Below, piece by piece: positions 41,122 through 49,941 of a stretch of 64,000 nt of DNA. How positions within the stretch are numbered: the first letter of the stretch is position 1; every line of letters starts with the position of its first letter. A program made the position numbers and the translations under genes. The stretch covers positions 1-64,000 of the forward strand of contig NZ_JAICDG010000001.1 in NCBI RefSeq assembly GCF_022751215.1, in the 5' to 3' direction. Source of the stretch: Actinomadura terrae (GTDB taxonomy: Bacteria; Actinomycetota; Actinomycetes; Streptosporangiales; Streptosporangiaceae). The notes under the pieces were generated by a model, which did not search any database, was not told where the DNA came from, and worked only from the letters and a program-made list of their open reading frames with translations.

Positions 41122-41958
41122 CTACCAATCCGTACGGGCTGCCGACGCCGAGTGTTCGTCCTCGTCCGCCACCGGCGACCGGGGTGCGCTCGCGCCGTCC
41201 CGCACCGCGCCGGTGAGATGCCAGGCGAGGTCACCGTAGCGCACCGCATGGAGATGGTCACGGACCGAACTCTCCAGCGCGTCAGGGCGCCGCGTCCGCG
41301 CGACCCCGAACGCGCCGACGACCGCGCCGAGCACCGCCGCGCGGACGGCGTCCACGGTCACCGCCGGGCCGAGATCGGCCAGGGTCAGCCGCCCGCCCGC
41401 GTCCCCCGGCGGGCCGGGCCGGACCTGGACGGCGACATGGGCCAGGCAGGCGGTCCTGGTGAGCAGCCGCGCCGCCTGGACGACGCGTCCCGCCCGGAGC
41501 GGGCCGCCCGGCACGCCGAGGCCCTCGACGGCCGCGCACACCAGGTCCTCCAGCGGGACGCGCCGCCCCGGCCGCTGCACGAGCGTGAACGCGAGCGTCC
41601 CCGGGCCGAAGCACACCGCGCCGCCGCCGGTGGCGCGCCGCACCACCTCGACGCCGTCGCGGGCGCACGCGGCGAGGTCGACGGCCCGCGCGACGTCCTG
41701 GAACCGCCCGACCATGACGCTGGGGGAGCACTGCCACACCCGCAGGACGGGCGGCCCGCCGAACGAGGAGTGGGCGGCCGGCCGGGACCGGCCCGAGACG
41801 AACCGTCCGGCGACCGGGCGGCCGGACGGGGAGCGCCGGACGAGCGTCCGCGGCCCGTGCCGGACGGCGGAGCGGTACGCGGCGGCGCGGGCGAGGGCCT
41901 CGTCGAGGGCGAGGTTGCGTGCGGGATCGCGCGTGTCGTCGAGGATGACGCTGAGCAT
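41122..41958 (-). CDS. Lipoate-protein ligase A-like protein lacking the catalytic lysine
   Basis: 278 residues. The LplA/LipM/BPL fold is recognisable from ARNLALDEALAR, RVWQCSPSVMVGRFQDV and VVRRATGGGAVCFGPGTLAF. The normal lysine-bearing strand (G-x-K-x-x-G-S/N-A) is replaced by LRAGRVVQAARLLTRTACLA, and the whole protein contains no lysine at all. A 40-residue Arg/Ser-rich insert lies at about 35-72. It is therefore likely non-catalytic or changed in chemistry. ATG with AAGGAG 10 nt upstream. Same strand as the methyltransferase downstream. Confidence 0.78.
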   Translation of the reverse strand: MLSVILDDTRDPARNLALDEALARAAAYRSAVRHGPRTLVRRSPSGRPVAGRFVSGRSRPAAHSSFGGPPVLRVWQCSPSVMVGRFQDVARAVDLAACARDGVEVVRRATGGGAVCFGPGTLAFTLVQRPGRRVPLEDLVCAAVEGLGVPGGPLRAGRVVQAARLLTRTACLAHVAVQVRPGPPGDAGGRLTLADLGPAVTVDAVRAAVLGAVVGAFGVARTRRPDALESSVRDHLHAVRYGDLAWHLTGAVRDGASAPRSPVADEDEHSASAARTDW

Positions 41959-41983
41959 CGCGCCGCCGCTCCTTCCCCTGAGA

Positions 41984-42034
41984 CCCGGCACCGCCTGAAT
42001 CCGGGCACCGCCCGAATCCGGGCACCGCCTGACA
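41984..42034. repeat. Three 17-bp tandem repeats
   Basis: Units CCCGGCACCGCCTGAAT, CCGGGCACCGCCCGAAT and CCGGGCACCGCCTGACA follow each other without gaps, 25 bp upstream of the ligase-like gene. They form part of its leader or promoter region. No function is known. Confidence 0.75.
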
Positions 42035-42045
42035 CCCGGAAAGCG

Positions 42046-42082
42046 CAGCGCACCGCCCGATCCGGGAACGGGCGGTGCGCTG
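42046..42082 (-). terminator. Terminator hairpin downstream of the acyl-CoA dehydrogenase
   Basis: CAGCGCACCGCCCG (42046-42059) pairs perfectly with CGGGCGGTGCGCTG (42069-42082), a 14-bp stem. On the minus strand CGCTTTCC follows. It separates the dehydrogenase from the ligase-like gene, so the latter probably has its own promoter in the repeat region. Confidence 0.75.
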
Positions 42083-42158
42083 GGCTCGGCCACCGGAGGA
42101 AAGCTATCCCCTTTGCGCGCGGATTGCATGCGGATAGTTTCCAATTGGCGACGAGGAG

Positions 42159-44291
42159 TTACTGAATTGTGCGGTGAACGTCCTCCACGGTGCTCGGGCC
42201 CGGGTCGGACGGCGCGATCCACGGCCCCGGAATGGACGGGTCGAGAACGCCCTCCTCCACCCACGCGAAGTCCCCGGCGAGGACGGCGCGCGCCAGCTTC
42301 ACGTCCATCGTGTCGGTGTTGCGCCACAGCCCGTCGAACAGCTCCTCGACGCGGATGCGCGACTGGCGGCAGAACGCGTCCGCGAGCAGCGTCGCCGACG
42401 GCCCCGGCGTGCGCCCGGACGCGGTGCCGCCGAGCGGCCCGTCGGCGGAGGTGTCGGCCCGCGCGCGGACGCACACGGCGCTCATCGCGTACAGCTCGGC
42501 GCCGATGTCGACCATCCGGCCGAGGAAGCCCTGCCGGTACTCCAGGCCGCCCTGCCAGCGTCCCGCCGCGTAGAAGATCGACCTCGCGAGCTTGCGGGAC
42601 GCGCGCTCGACGTAGCGCAGGTGCCGGGCCAGCGGGCCGAACCCGCCGTAGGCATTCGGGCGCTGCCCGGCGCCGGTGACGAGCGTCGGCAGCCAGCGCG
42701 CGTAGAACCCGCCCGCGCGGGCCGCGGCCCGCGCCTTCCGCCCGGCGGACGCGCCCGGGTCGATGATGTCGCCCGCCACCGACAGGTGCGCGTCCACCGC
42801 CTCGCGGGCGATCAGCAGGTGCATGATCTCGCTGGAGCCCTCGAAGATCCGGTTGATCCGCAGGTCGCGCAGCACCTGCTCGGCGGGCACGCCCCGCTCG
42901 CCCCGGGCGGCGAGGGACTCGGCGGTCTCGTAGCCGCGCCCGCCGCGCAGCTGCACCAGCTCGTCGGCGACCCGGCAGGCCATCTCCGAGGACCACAGCT
43001 TCGCCAGCGCCGCCTCGATCCGGATGTCGGCGCGCCCGTCGTCGGCGAGCAGCGCGGACAGGTCGAGCACGGCCTCCAGCGCGTACGCGGTCGCCGCGAT
43101 GAACGCGACCTTCCGCGACACCGCCTCGTGCTCGCCGACCGGACGCCCCCACTGGACGCGCTCGCTCGACCACTCCCGCGCGATCCGCGCGGCCCACTTG
43201 GCCGCCGCCGCGCAGCCCGCGGGCAGCGACAGCCGTCCGGTGTTGAGCGTGGTGAGCGCGATCCGCAGCCCGGCGCCCTCCGCGCCGATCAGGTTCTCCG
43301 CCGGGACGCGGACGTCGTGGAACCGCGTGACGCCGTTCTCGATCCCGCGCAGCCCCATGAACGCGTTGCGGTGCTCGACCGTGATCCCCTCGGAGGCCAT
43401 GTCGACGATGAACGCGGAGATGCCGCCCGGGTGCCCGCTGGACTTCGGGACCCGCGCCATCACGACGACGAGGTCGGCGACGACGCCGTTGGTCGTCCAC
43501 AGCTTCACGCCGTTGAGCACGTAGGAGCCGTCGCCGTCCGGGACGGCGGTGGCGCGCAGCCGCGCCGGGTCCGAGCCGACGTCGGGCTCGGTGAGCAGGA
43601 ACGCGCTGATCTGGTTCACGCAGCGCGGCAGCCACGCGTCCTGCTGCTCGTCGGTGCCGAACAGCCGCACCGGCTGCGGGACGCCGATGGACTGGTGCGC
43701 CGACAGCAGCGCCCCGAGCGCCGGGCTGACCGAGCCGACGACCATCAGCGCGCGGCCGTAGTGGTACTGCCCGAGCCCGAGCCCGCCGTAGCGCTCGGGG
43801 ATCTTCATGCCGAGCGCGCCGAGCGCGCGCAGGCCGCGGACCACCTCGTCGGGTATCCGCGACTCCCGCTCGATCCGCGCCGGGTCGATCTCCGTCGCGC
43901 AGAACGCGGTGAGCCGCGCGAGGAACTCCTCGCCGCGGCGCCGCGCCTCGTCCGTCGGGCGCGGATGCGGATGGATGAGGTCGAGACGGAAATCGCCCAG
44001 GAAGAGCTGCTTTCCGAAACTGGGGAGGTGCCACCGCGTCTCGCGGGCCTCCTCGGCGACCTGCCGCGCGGTCCGCGCGTCCACGTGCCGGGGCGCGTGC
44101 TGGTCGGACGCGTGCCCGGGTGAGTGCCGGTCCGGCGCGTGCTGGTGGGGCGCGTGCTGGTGAGGCACGGGCTGGTCGGGCGTGCGCTCGTCCGGCGCCT
44201 GCTCGTCCGGCGCCTGTTCGTCCGGCGCCTGCTCGTTCGGCTCGTGTTCGTCTGGGGCGTGTTCTCCGGGGGCGTGGCTCGGCTGGCTCAT
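42159..44291 (-). CDS. Acyl-CoA dehydrogenase (VLCAD-like) with repetitive N-terminal tail
   Basis: 710 residues. It carries out FAD-dependent alpha,beta-dehydrogenation of fatty acyl-CoA. Residues 1-65 are low-complexity, with five near-identical APDEQ units and His/Pro repeats (PHQHAPHQHAPDRH). Then come the acyl-CoA dehydrogenase N-, middle- and C-domains: LGMKIPERYGGLGLGQYHYG, TEPDVGSDPARLRATA, LWTTNGVVADLVVVMA, and RIFEGSSEIMHLLIARE with the catalytic Glu. The long C-terminal region of about 150 residues is as in VLCAD/ACAD9. ATG with AAGGAG 6 nt upstream. Divergent from the IclR gene. Confidence 0.92.
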   Translation of the reverse strand: MSQPSHAPGEHAPDEHEPNEQAPDEQAPDEQAPDERTPDQPVPHQHAPHQHAPDRHSPGHASDQHAPRHVDARTARQVAEEARETRWHLPSFGKQLFLGDFRLDLIHPHPRPTDEARRRGEEFLARLTAFCATEIDPARIERESRIPDEVVRGLRALGALGMKIPERYGGLGLGQYHYGRALMVVGSVSPALGALLSAHQSIGVPQPVRLFGTDEQQDAWLPRCVNQISAFLLTEPDVGSDPARLRATAVPDGDGSYVLNGVKLWTTNGVVADLVVVMARVPKSSGHPGGISAFIVDMASEGITVEHRNAFMGLRGIENGVTRFHDVRVPAENLIGAEGAGLRIALTTLNTGRLSLPAGCAAAAKWAARIAREWSSERVQWGRPVGEHEAVSRKVAFIAATAYALEAVLDLSALLADDGRADIRIEAALAKLWSSEMACRVADELVQLRGGRGYETAESLAARGERGVPAEQVLRDLRINRIFEGSSEIMHLLIAREAVDAHLSVAGDIIDPGASAGRKARAAARAGGFYARWLPTLVTGAGQRPNAYGGFGPLARHLRYVERASRKLARSIFYAAGRWQGGLEYRQGFLGRMVDIGAELYAMSAVCVRARADTSADGPLGGTASGRTPGPSATLLADAFCRQSRIRVEELFDGLWRNTDTMDVKLARAVLAGDFAWVEEGVLDPSIPGPWIAPSDPGPSTVEDVHRTIQ

Positions 44292-44469
44292 GCCGGCTCC
44301 TTCGCGAAAGCGTCGTCCCTCCGTGTTCCCTTCCACCCGAAGTTACTCCCCGGTCGCGCCAGGTCACGGCCCCGCCGCCGGACGGGCGTGTCTGTGAGAT
44401 TCTCCGCGTCCGCCTGCCCGGTACCGGCGAACCCCTTGACCCGCCCGCGCCGGAGGGGGTTCGCTGTCC

Positions 44470-45228
44470 GTGATGGAAGAGACACGCAGACCCACTCTTA
44501 TCGCCTCTGTTCAGCGTGCTCTGCGTCTCATGGAGGCGGTCGCGTCGCATCCGAGCGGCGCCCCCGCCAAGCAGCTGGCCCGCGAGACCCGCCTCCCCCT
44601 CGCCACGACCTACCACCTGCTGCGCACGCTCGCCCACGAGGGCTACGCGACCCGGCTGTCGGACGGCGTGTGGGTGCTCGGCGACCGCGTCCAGTCCCTG
44701 CACGGCAGGACCCGGATGCAGCAGCTCCTCACCGCCGTCCGGCCCTCGCTCGCGGGGCTGCGCGACGAGCTGGGCGTCGCCGCCTACTTCGGCATGCACA
44801 TGGACGGCGAGATCCGGCTGGTCGACATCGCCGACGGCCCGCGCGCCCCGCGCGTCGACCTGTGGGTCGGCTTCGACGACGCCGCGCACGCCACCGCGAT
44901 CGGCAAGTGCGTGCTGGCCCAGCTCGACGAAGGCCCGCGCCGCGACTACCTCGCCCGGCACCCGCTGGTCGACCTCACCCCGCACACGATCACCGAGCCG
45001 CGCCGGCTGCTGCGCGGGCTCACCGGCCCGGCCGGCCTGTCGGTCGACCGCGAGGAGTACGCCCTCGGCACCTCCTGCGCCGCCGTCGCGGTCGCCGACG
45101 GGCACGGCATGATCGGCGCGCTCGCGGTCTCCTGCCGCCCGCGCCGGCTCCCGAGGATCGAGTCGTCCGCCCACCACCTCCGCGTGACCGCCGCCAAGAT
45201 CCAACGCACCCTGACCCTCGCCACCTGA
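44470..45228 (+). CDS. IclR-family transcriptional regulator
   Basis: 252 residues. The winged helix is SVQRALRLMEAVASHPSGAP, then KQLARETRLPLATTYHLLRTL, and wing GYATRLSDGVWVLG. The IclR effector domain has HATAIGKCVLAQL, and CAAVAVADGHGMIGALAVSC near the end. GTG at 44470 with GGAGGGGG about 10 nt upstream; the following ATG at 44473 is the alternative. Divergent from the acyl-CoA dehydrogenase, a likely target. The last codons and stop lie in a duplicated 56-bp segment. Confidence 0.92.
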   Translation: MMEETRRPTLIASVQRALRLMEAVASHPSGAPAKQLARETRLPLATTYHLLRTLAHEGYATRLSDGVWVLGDRVQSLHGRTRMQQLLTAVRPSLAGLRDELGVAAYFGMHMDGEIRLVDIADGPRAPRVDLWVGFDDAAHATAIGKCVLAQLDEGPRRDYLARHPLVDLTPHTITEPRRLLRGLTGPAGLSVDREEYALGTSCAAVAVADGHGMIGALAVSCRPRRLPRIESSAHHLRVTAAKIQRTLTLAT

Positions 45229-45334
45229 CCGTGCGCTGAACAGGAGACCGCGCTGAGGAAGCGCCGCGCAGCGACCTCACCTGACCGTGCGCTGAACAGG
45301 AGACCGCGCTGAGGAAGCGCCGCGCAGCGACCTC
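45223..45334. repeat. Perfect 56-bp tandem duplication at the IclR 3' end
   Basis: 45223-45278 is identical to 45279-45334 (56 of 56 by eye). Each unit begins ACCTGACCGTGCGCTGAAC and ends GCGACCTC. The first unit includes the IclR stop codon. Each contains CGCTGAGG, and in the second copy it can pair with CCTCAGC of the adjoining dispersed repeat. Confidence 0.9.
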
Positions 45335-45478
45335 AGCCGTCACGCGGGCGCGTAGCTGAGCGGTGGGGGCGACGCCGGAGGCGAGCCCCCACCGGGAAGA
45401 TCGCGAAGCGATTCCGCGCCCGCCAAAGGCGCGGTCAAGGGGGCGAGCCGCCAGGCGAGGCCCCTTGGGCCGGGACTT
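45332..45478 (+). repeat. Dispersed structured intergenic repeat, copy B
   Basis: About 85 percent identical to the minus strand of 14651-14796. Hairpins: CTCAGC (45332-45337) with GCTGAG (45355-45360); CGGTGGGGGC (45361-45370) with GCCCCCACCG (45385-45394); GATCGC-GAA-GCGATT near 45400; and CAAGGGG (45436-45442) with CCCCTTG (45461-45467). It runs into the last 14 codons of the convergent LuxR-family gene, ending its protein in EVPAQGASPGGSPP. Confidence 0.8.
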
Positions 45479-48431
45479 CTGTCAACACAGCGAACAGTCG
45501 CTGCCGGTGGGCGGTGGCGGCGGCCTCGCCGCGGTTGGCGACGCCCAGCTTGCCGAGGATGTTGGAGACGTGGACGCTGGCCGTCTTCACGGAGATGAAC
45601 AGCGCCTCGGCGATGTCGCGGTTGCTGCGGCCCTCCGACACCAGGCGCAGCACCTCGTACTCGCGGGGCGTCAGGCCGAGGGGGGCGGCGGCGTCGGCGC
45701 CCGCGCGGCGCGGGGCGCGGACGCGGCGGCGCAGGTCGTCGATCCGGGCGCTGAGCGGGGCCGCGCCGAGTCCGGCGGCGAGCCCCGCGGCCGTCTGGAG
45801 CCGCTCGGCGGCGGCCCCGTGGTCGGCGGCTCTGTGGTCGGCGGCACCGTGGTCGGCGGCCTCGTGGTCGCCGCCCGCCAGCGCGGCCTCGGCGGCGGCC
45901 GTCAGCGCCTCGGCCCGGTGGTAGGGGTTGCCGAGCTCCTGCCACGCGGCGGCGGCCGCGTCCCACGCGGCCAGGTCGAGGACGCCGCGCCCGCGGGCCG
46001 CCTCGGCCTCGAACGTGAGGCGCATGGCGCGCAGCAGGGGACCGCCGGCGTGCAGCGTGGCGGTGCGTTCGACGAACGCCTCCAGGGCGGCGGACGCGGC
46101 GCCGCCGAGCTCGGCGCAGGCCCGCGCGCCGAGGCTGAGCACCGGCCACGCGTAGCGGGCGTCGTCGGGCAGCCCGGCCTGGTCGACGACCTGGCGCGCC
46201 ACGTCGATCACGGCGTCGTACCGGCCCTCGGCGAGCGCCACGCGCGCCTCCAGCCGGAGCGTGGCGAAGTAGTCCTGCGTCTTCAGCCACTTCATCTTGA
46301 GGTTCATGACCTCGCGGGCGCCCGCGAGGCGGCTGCGCGCGGTGTCGAGGTCGCCGCGCGCGAGCGCGACCTCCCCGTGCAGGACGAGCAGCGAGGTCCG
46401 GATCGTGATGGCCGGGTCCTGCTCGATCGCGTGCCCGAGGACGGCGAGCGCCTCGTCCCAGCGGCCGAGCGAGACCAGCGGCTCGGCCTGGTTGATGCAC
46501 AGGAACGTGCCCTGGGTGCGGCTGACCCCGTACTCGCGGGCCTGCTCCTTGCCGCGCCTGGCGACGGCCTCGGCCTCCTCGTGCCGGCCCGCGCCCTCCA
46601 GGTAGTGCGACTTGATCACCGCGTAGCGCAGCGCGACCCGGTGGTTGCCGCTGCGCAGCGCCGCCTCCTCGACCTCGGCGATCTGGATCGGGTCGTTGCT
46701 GTAGTCGATGTCGGCGCAGAACAGCGTCATGAGCGCCTCGGCCTCGACGACCGGGTCGTTCATCTCGCGGGCGATCGCGAGGGACTCCTCGGCCGCCGCG
46801 CGGGCCTGGCCGATGTCGGTGGTGAGCCGGACGTAGGTCGCGAGCGTGGACAGCACCCGGGCGCGCAGCGCGGTCGGCGGCGCGCCCTCCAGCGCGGTCA
46901 CGGCGGTGCGCAGGTCCTCGACGAAGCCGGGGCGCGCGAGCTGGTAGCGCATGCGGGCGCGCAGCTCCAGCATGGACGCGGCGCGGACGCCGATGCCCTC
47001 GCCCTCCTCGATCTCGCGGAGCGCGGCGGTGGCGAGCTTGACGCCGCGGTCGTACTCGCCGGCCTGGTCGGCGGCGGAGGTGGCGTCCTCCAGGACCTTG
47101 ACGTGATCGGCGCCGATCCGCGTCGCCGCGTCGGGGACGCGGTCCCACAGTTCGAGGACGCGCGAGAGCATCGTGAGGCACTCGGCGTAGGCGAGGGCCT
47201 TGCGGGCGTCGGCGGCGGCGCGCCAGGAGGCGACCAGCGCCCAGGTGGCGTCGTGCGCGGCGAGCCAGTGGTGGCTCAGCTCGACCCAGAGCCGCCCGGA
47301 CGGGACGAGCCCCGGGTCGTTCTCCAGCGCCTGCGCGTACCGGGTGTGCAGCCGCGTGTACTCGCCGGGCAGCAGGTCGTCGTGGACGGCCTCGCGGATC
47401 AGGGCGTGCCGGAAGGCGTAGCCGTCGCCGTCGACGACGAGCACGTTCGCGGCCACGGCGGGGCGCAGCACGCGGGTCAGCGCCGTGTCGTCGAGCCCGG
47501 ACACGGCGGCCAGCAGCGCGTGCTCGATGCGGGTGCCGCCGCCGCTGGCGTCGCGCAGGACGTCCTGCGTCTCCTCGGGGAGCCGCTGGACGCCCGCGAG
47601 CAGCAGGTCGCGCAGGGACTCGGGCAGCTCGCAGGCGAGCGTCCCGTCGTCGTCCAGCAGCGCCTCGACGAACAGCGGGTTGCCCTCGCTGCGCGCCGCG
47701 ATCCGCTCGACGAGGCCGGGCGTGGGCGCCTGCCCGAGGGCGGCGGTGACGAGGGCGGCGACGTCGGTGCGGGAGAGCCGGGCGAGGTCGAGGCGGCGGA
47801 CGCGGTCGGTGCGCTCCAGCGCGCCGAGCAGCGGCCGGAGCGGATGCGTGCGGTGCAGCTCGTCGGTGCGGTAGGTCACCACGATCAGCAACGGCACCGC
47901 GCCCATGTTGCGGACGAGGAAGGCGAGCAGGTCGCGGGTGGAGCGGTCGGCCCAGTGCGCGTCCTCGATCACGAGGACGACCGGGCCGCGCTCGGCCAGC
48001 CGCTCCAGCAGGACGAGGACGACCTCGAACAGCCGGGCCCGCTCCTCGCCGGAGGCGGCGTCGCTCTCGGGCTCGCCGAACTCGGGCAGCAGCCGGGCGA
48101 GGCCGCCGGTGTCGCCGCGCGGGACGAGCCCGGCGACGCCGTCGATGCCGATGTCGCGGACCAGGCCGCGCAGGACGGTGGTGAAGGGCGCGAAGGGCAG
48201 GCCGTCGGAGCCGAGCTCCAGGCAGCCGCCGACCAGCAGCCGGGCCCGGGGCCCGCCGGTGCCGGGGGGCTCGTTCAGCCGCGCGGCGAACTCGCGGATC
48301 AGCCGGGTCTTGCCCAGGCCGGCCTCGCCGCCGAGCAGGACGGCGCCCGGGGCGGCGGCGAGGGCGCCCTCCAGCTCGGCCAGCTCGGCCGACCTGCCGA
48401 CCAGCGCCGGACCCATCGCACGTACGTTCAC
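45435..48431 (-). CDS. LAL/LuxR-family ATPase transcriptional regulator
   Basis: 998 residues. An AAA/STAND-type ATPase occupies the N-terminus (Walker A GEAGLGKT near 35, Walker B VVLVIEDAHWADRS near 150). The centre is a helical TPR-like region of about 500 residues. The C-terminal LuxR-type HTH is LTPREYEVLRLVSEGRSNRD, then IAEALFISVKTASVHVSNIL. Before the HTH a run of pentapeptides (DHEAADHGAADHRAADHGAA) is encoded by 15-bp repeats at about 45820-45875. GTG at 48431; an ATG at 48416 is possible. LAL regulators are usually large activators; target unknown. Confidence 0.92.
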   Translation of the reverse strand: MNVRAMGPALVGRSAELAELEGALAAAPGAVLLGGEAGLGKTRLIREFAARLNEPPGTGGPRARLLVGGCLELGSDGLPFAPFTTVLRGLVRDIGIDGVAGLVPRGDTGGLARLLPEFGEPESDAASGEERARLFEVVLVLLERLAERGPVVLVIEDAHWADRSTRDLLAFLVRNMGAVPLLIVVTYRTDELHRTHPLRPLLGALERTDRVRRLDLARLSRTDVAALVTAALGQAPTPGLVERIAARSEGNPLFVEALLDDDGTLACELPESLRDLLLAGVQRLPEETQDVLRDASGGGTRIEHALLAAVSGLDDTALTRVLRPAVAANVLVVDGDGYAFRHALIREAVHDDLLPGEYTRLHTRYAQALENDPGLVPSGRLWVELSHHWLAAHDATWALVASWRAAADARKALAYAECLTMLSRVLELWDRVPDAATRIGADHVKVLEDATSAADQAGEYDRGVKLATAALREIEEGEGIGVRAASMLELRARMRYQLARPGFVEDLRTAVTALEGAPPTALRARVLSTLATYVRLTTDIGQARAAAEESLAIAREMNDPVVEAEALMTLFCADIDYSNDPIQIAEVEEAALRSGNHRVALRYAVIKSHYLEGAGRHEEAEAVARRGKEQAREYGVSRTQGTFLCINQAEPLVSLGRWDEALAVLGHAIEQDPAITIRTSLLVLHGEVALARGDLDTARSRLAGAREVMNLKMKWLKTQDYFATLRLEARVALAEGRYDAVIDVARQVVDQAGLPDDARYAWPVLSLGARACAELGGAASAALEAFVERTATLHAGGPLLRAMRLTFEAEAARGRGVLDLAAWDAAAAAWQELGNPYHRAEALTAAAEAALAGGDHEAADHGAADHRAADHGAAAERLQTAAGLAAGLGAAPLSARIDDLRRRVRAPRRAGADAAAPLGLTPREYEVLRLVSEGRSNRDIAEALFISVKTASVHVSNILGKLGVANRGEAAATAHRQRLFAVLTEVPAQGASPGGSPP

Positions 48432-48473
48432 GTCACAAGCATGCCAAACGGATCCGACATTCCCACCCGGGTT

Positions 48474-49934
48474 TCACTCCGTGAGACGTTCCCGGCGTCG
48501 CCACGGGACCACCAGCGCCGTGGTCAGGCACGCGGCGACCAGGAGAATCCCGAAACCGGCGGTCAGCGCCGTGGTGTAGCCGTGCACGGTGGCGGCCTTA
48601 GGCGTGTGTCCGGCTGAGGCCAGGTACGACGCGGTCGCGGTGGCCGCGATCGTGTTGAGCAGGGCGGTGCCGAGCGCGGCGCCGAGCTGCTGGGAGGCGT
48701 TGTAGGCGGCCGACGCGGCGCCGATGTCGTGCCATTGCATGCCCGCCGTGGCGAGGCTCGCGGTGGGCGGCATGACGCAGCCGAGCCCGAGCCCGGTGAG
48801 CACCAGCGCCGGGACCAGGTACGCCGGCAGGACGTGGCCGCTGTGCTCGGTCAGCCGGGTCAGGATCAGCATCCCGGCCGCGGCGGCGACCAGGCCCGGC
48901 ACGATCAGCAGGCCGGGGGCGACGCGGCCGAGCAGCCGTCCGGCGATGAGCGTCGAGCCGGCCAGCGCGGCCGCGGCGTTGATGATCAGCGCGAGGCCCG
49001 CCTGGACCGGCGAGTACCCGAGGACGCCCTGCGTGTAGTAGCTCATGAACAGGTAGAACCCGAACATCGCCAGGAACATCAGCGTGATCGACACGAACGC
49101 CGCCGCGCGGGCGCGGTGCAGCAGGATCCGCATCGGCAGCAGCGGGTGGGACGCGCGGACCTCGACGGCCGCGAACGCCGCCAGCAGCGCGGCACCGCAG
49201 CCCAGCAGCGTGACGACCTTCGCCGAGCCCCAGCCGTGCGGCTCGGCCTCGTTGAAGGCGTAGACCACCGCCGCGAAGCCGGCGGCACTGAGGAGGGCGC
49301 CGGGGACGTCCAGCCGTCCTTCGCGGATCGGCCGGTCGCGGGGCACGAACACGGTCCCGAGGACGGCCAGCAGCGCCATCGGGACGTTGATGAACAGGCA
49401 CCACCGCCAGTCGGCGTACTCGGTCAGCAGCCCGCCCGCGATCAGCCCGACCGCCGACCCGGCCGCGCCGACGGCGGCGAACACGCCGAACGCCCGGCCG
49501 CGCTCGCCCGGCTCGGTGAACGTCGTCGTCAGCAGCGACAGCCCGGCGGGCGCGAGCGCGGCGGCGAACACCCCCTGCGCCGCGCGGGCGCCGAACAGCA
49601 GGCCCGGCCCGGTGGCGGCCCCGCCGAGCGCGGACGCGGCGGCGAAGCCGATCAGGCCCGCGACGAACGTCCGCCGGTGGCCGAGCGCGCCGCTGACCCT
49701 GCCGCCGATCAGCAGCAGCCCGCCGAAGGCCAGCGCGTAGGCGGTGACGGCCCACTGCCGGCTCGCGTCGGACATGCCGAGCGACTCCTGCGCCGAGGGC
49801 AGGGCGATGTTCACGATCGTCCCGTCCAGGACGACGAGGAGCTGGGCCGCGCTCACCGCCGCCAGCGTCCACCATCGCCGTCCGGTCACGGGCTCCGCCG
49901 TGCCGGTGCCGACCGTCTCGGTCTCCACGACCAT
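48474..49934 (-). CDS. MFS drug exporter, DHA2 type
   Basis: 486 residues, about 14 membrane spans. Signatures: SAAQLLVVLDGTIVNIALPS, TAYALAFGGLLLIGGRVSGA, ALGHRRTFVAGLIGFA, and LINVPMALLAVL-like FINVPMALLAVLG. ATG with GAGGAG 5 nt upstream. It is divergent from a TetR gene across two operator-like palindromes, so it is probably repressed by that protein and released by its substrate. Confidence 0.93.
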   Translation of the reverse strand: MVVETETVGTGTAEPVTGRRWWTLAAVSAAQLLVVLDGTIVNIALPSAQESLGMSDASRQWAVTAYALAFGGLLLIGGRVSGALGHRRTFVAGLIGFAAASALGGAATGPGLLFGARAAQGVFAAALAPAGLSLLTTTFTEPGERGRAFGVFAAVGAAGSAVGLIAGGLLTEYADWRWCLFINVPMALLAVLGTVFVPRDRPIREGRLDVPGALLSAAGFAAVVYAFNEAEPHGWGSAKVVTLLGCGAALLAAFAAVEVRASHPLLPMRILLHRARAAAFVSITLMFLAMFGFYLFMSYYTQGVLGYSPVQAGLALIINAAAALAGSTLIAGRLLGRVAPGLLIVPGLVAAAAGMLILTRLTEHSGHVLPAYLVPALVLTGLGLGCVMPPTASLATAGMQWHDIGAASAAYNASQQLGAALGTALLNTIAATATASYLASAGHTPKAATVHGYTTALTAGFGILLVAACLTTALVVPWRRRERLTE

Positions 49935-49941
49935 CTCCTCG

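Noticed and set aside
41122..45204. Single 1360-codon frame spanning ligase-like, dehydrogenase and IclR regions
   Set aside because: Only its last 278 codons carry a recognisable fold; the rest is antisense or out of frame to clear genes and crosses a terminator hairpin.
45363..48617. 1084-codon frame opposite the LAL regulator
   Set aside because: Antisense shadow without motifs; the regulator has Walker and HTH motifs in the correct frame.
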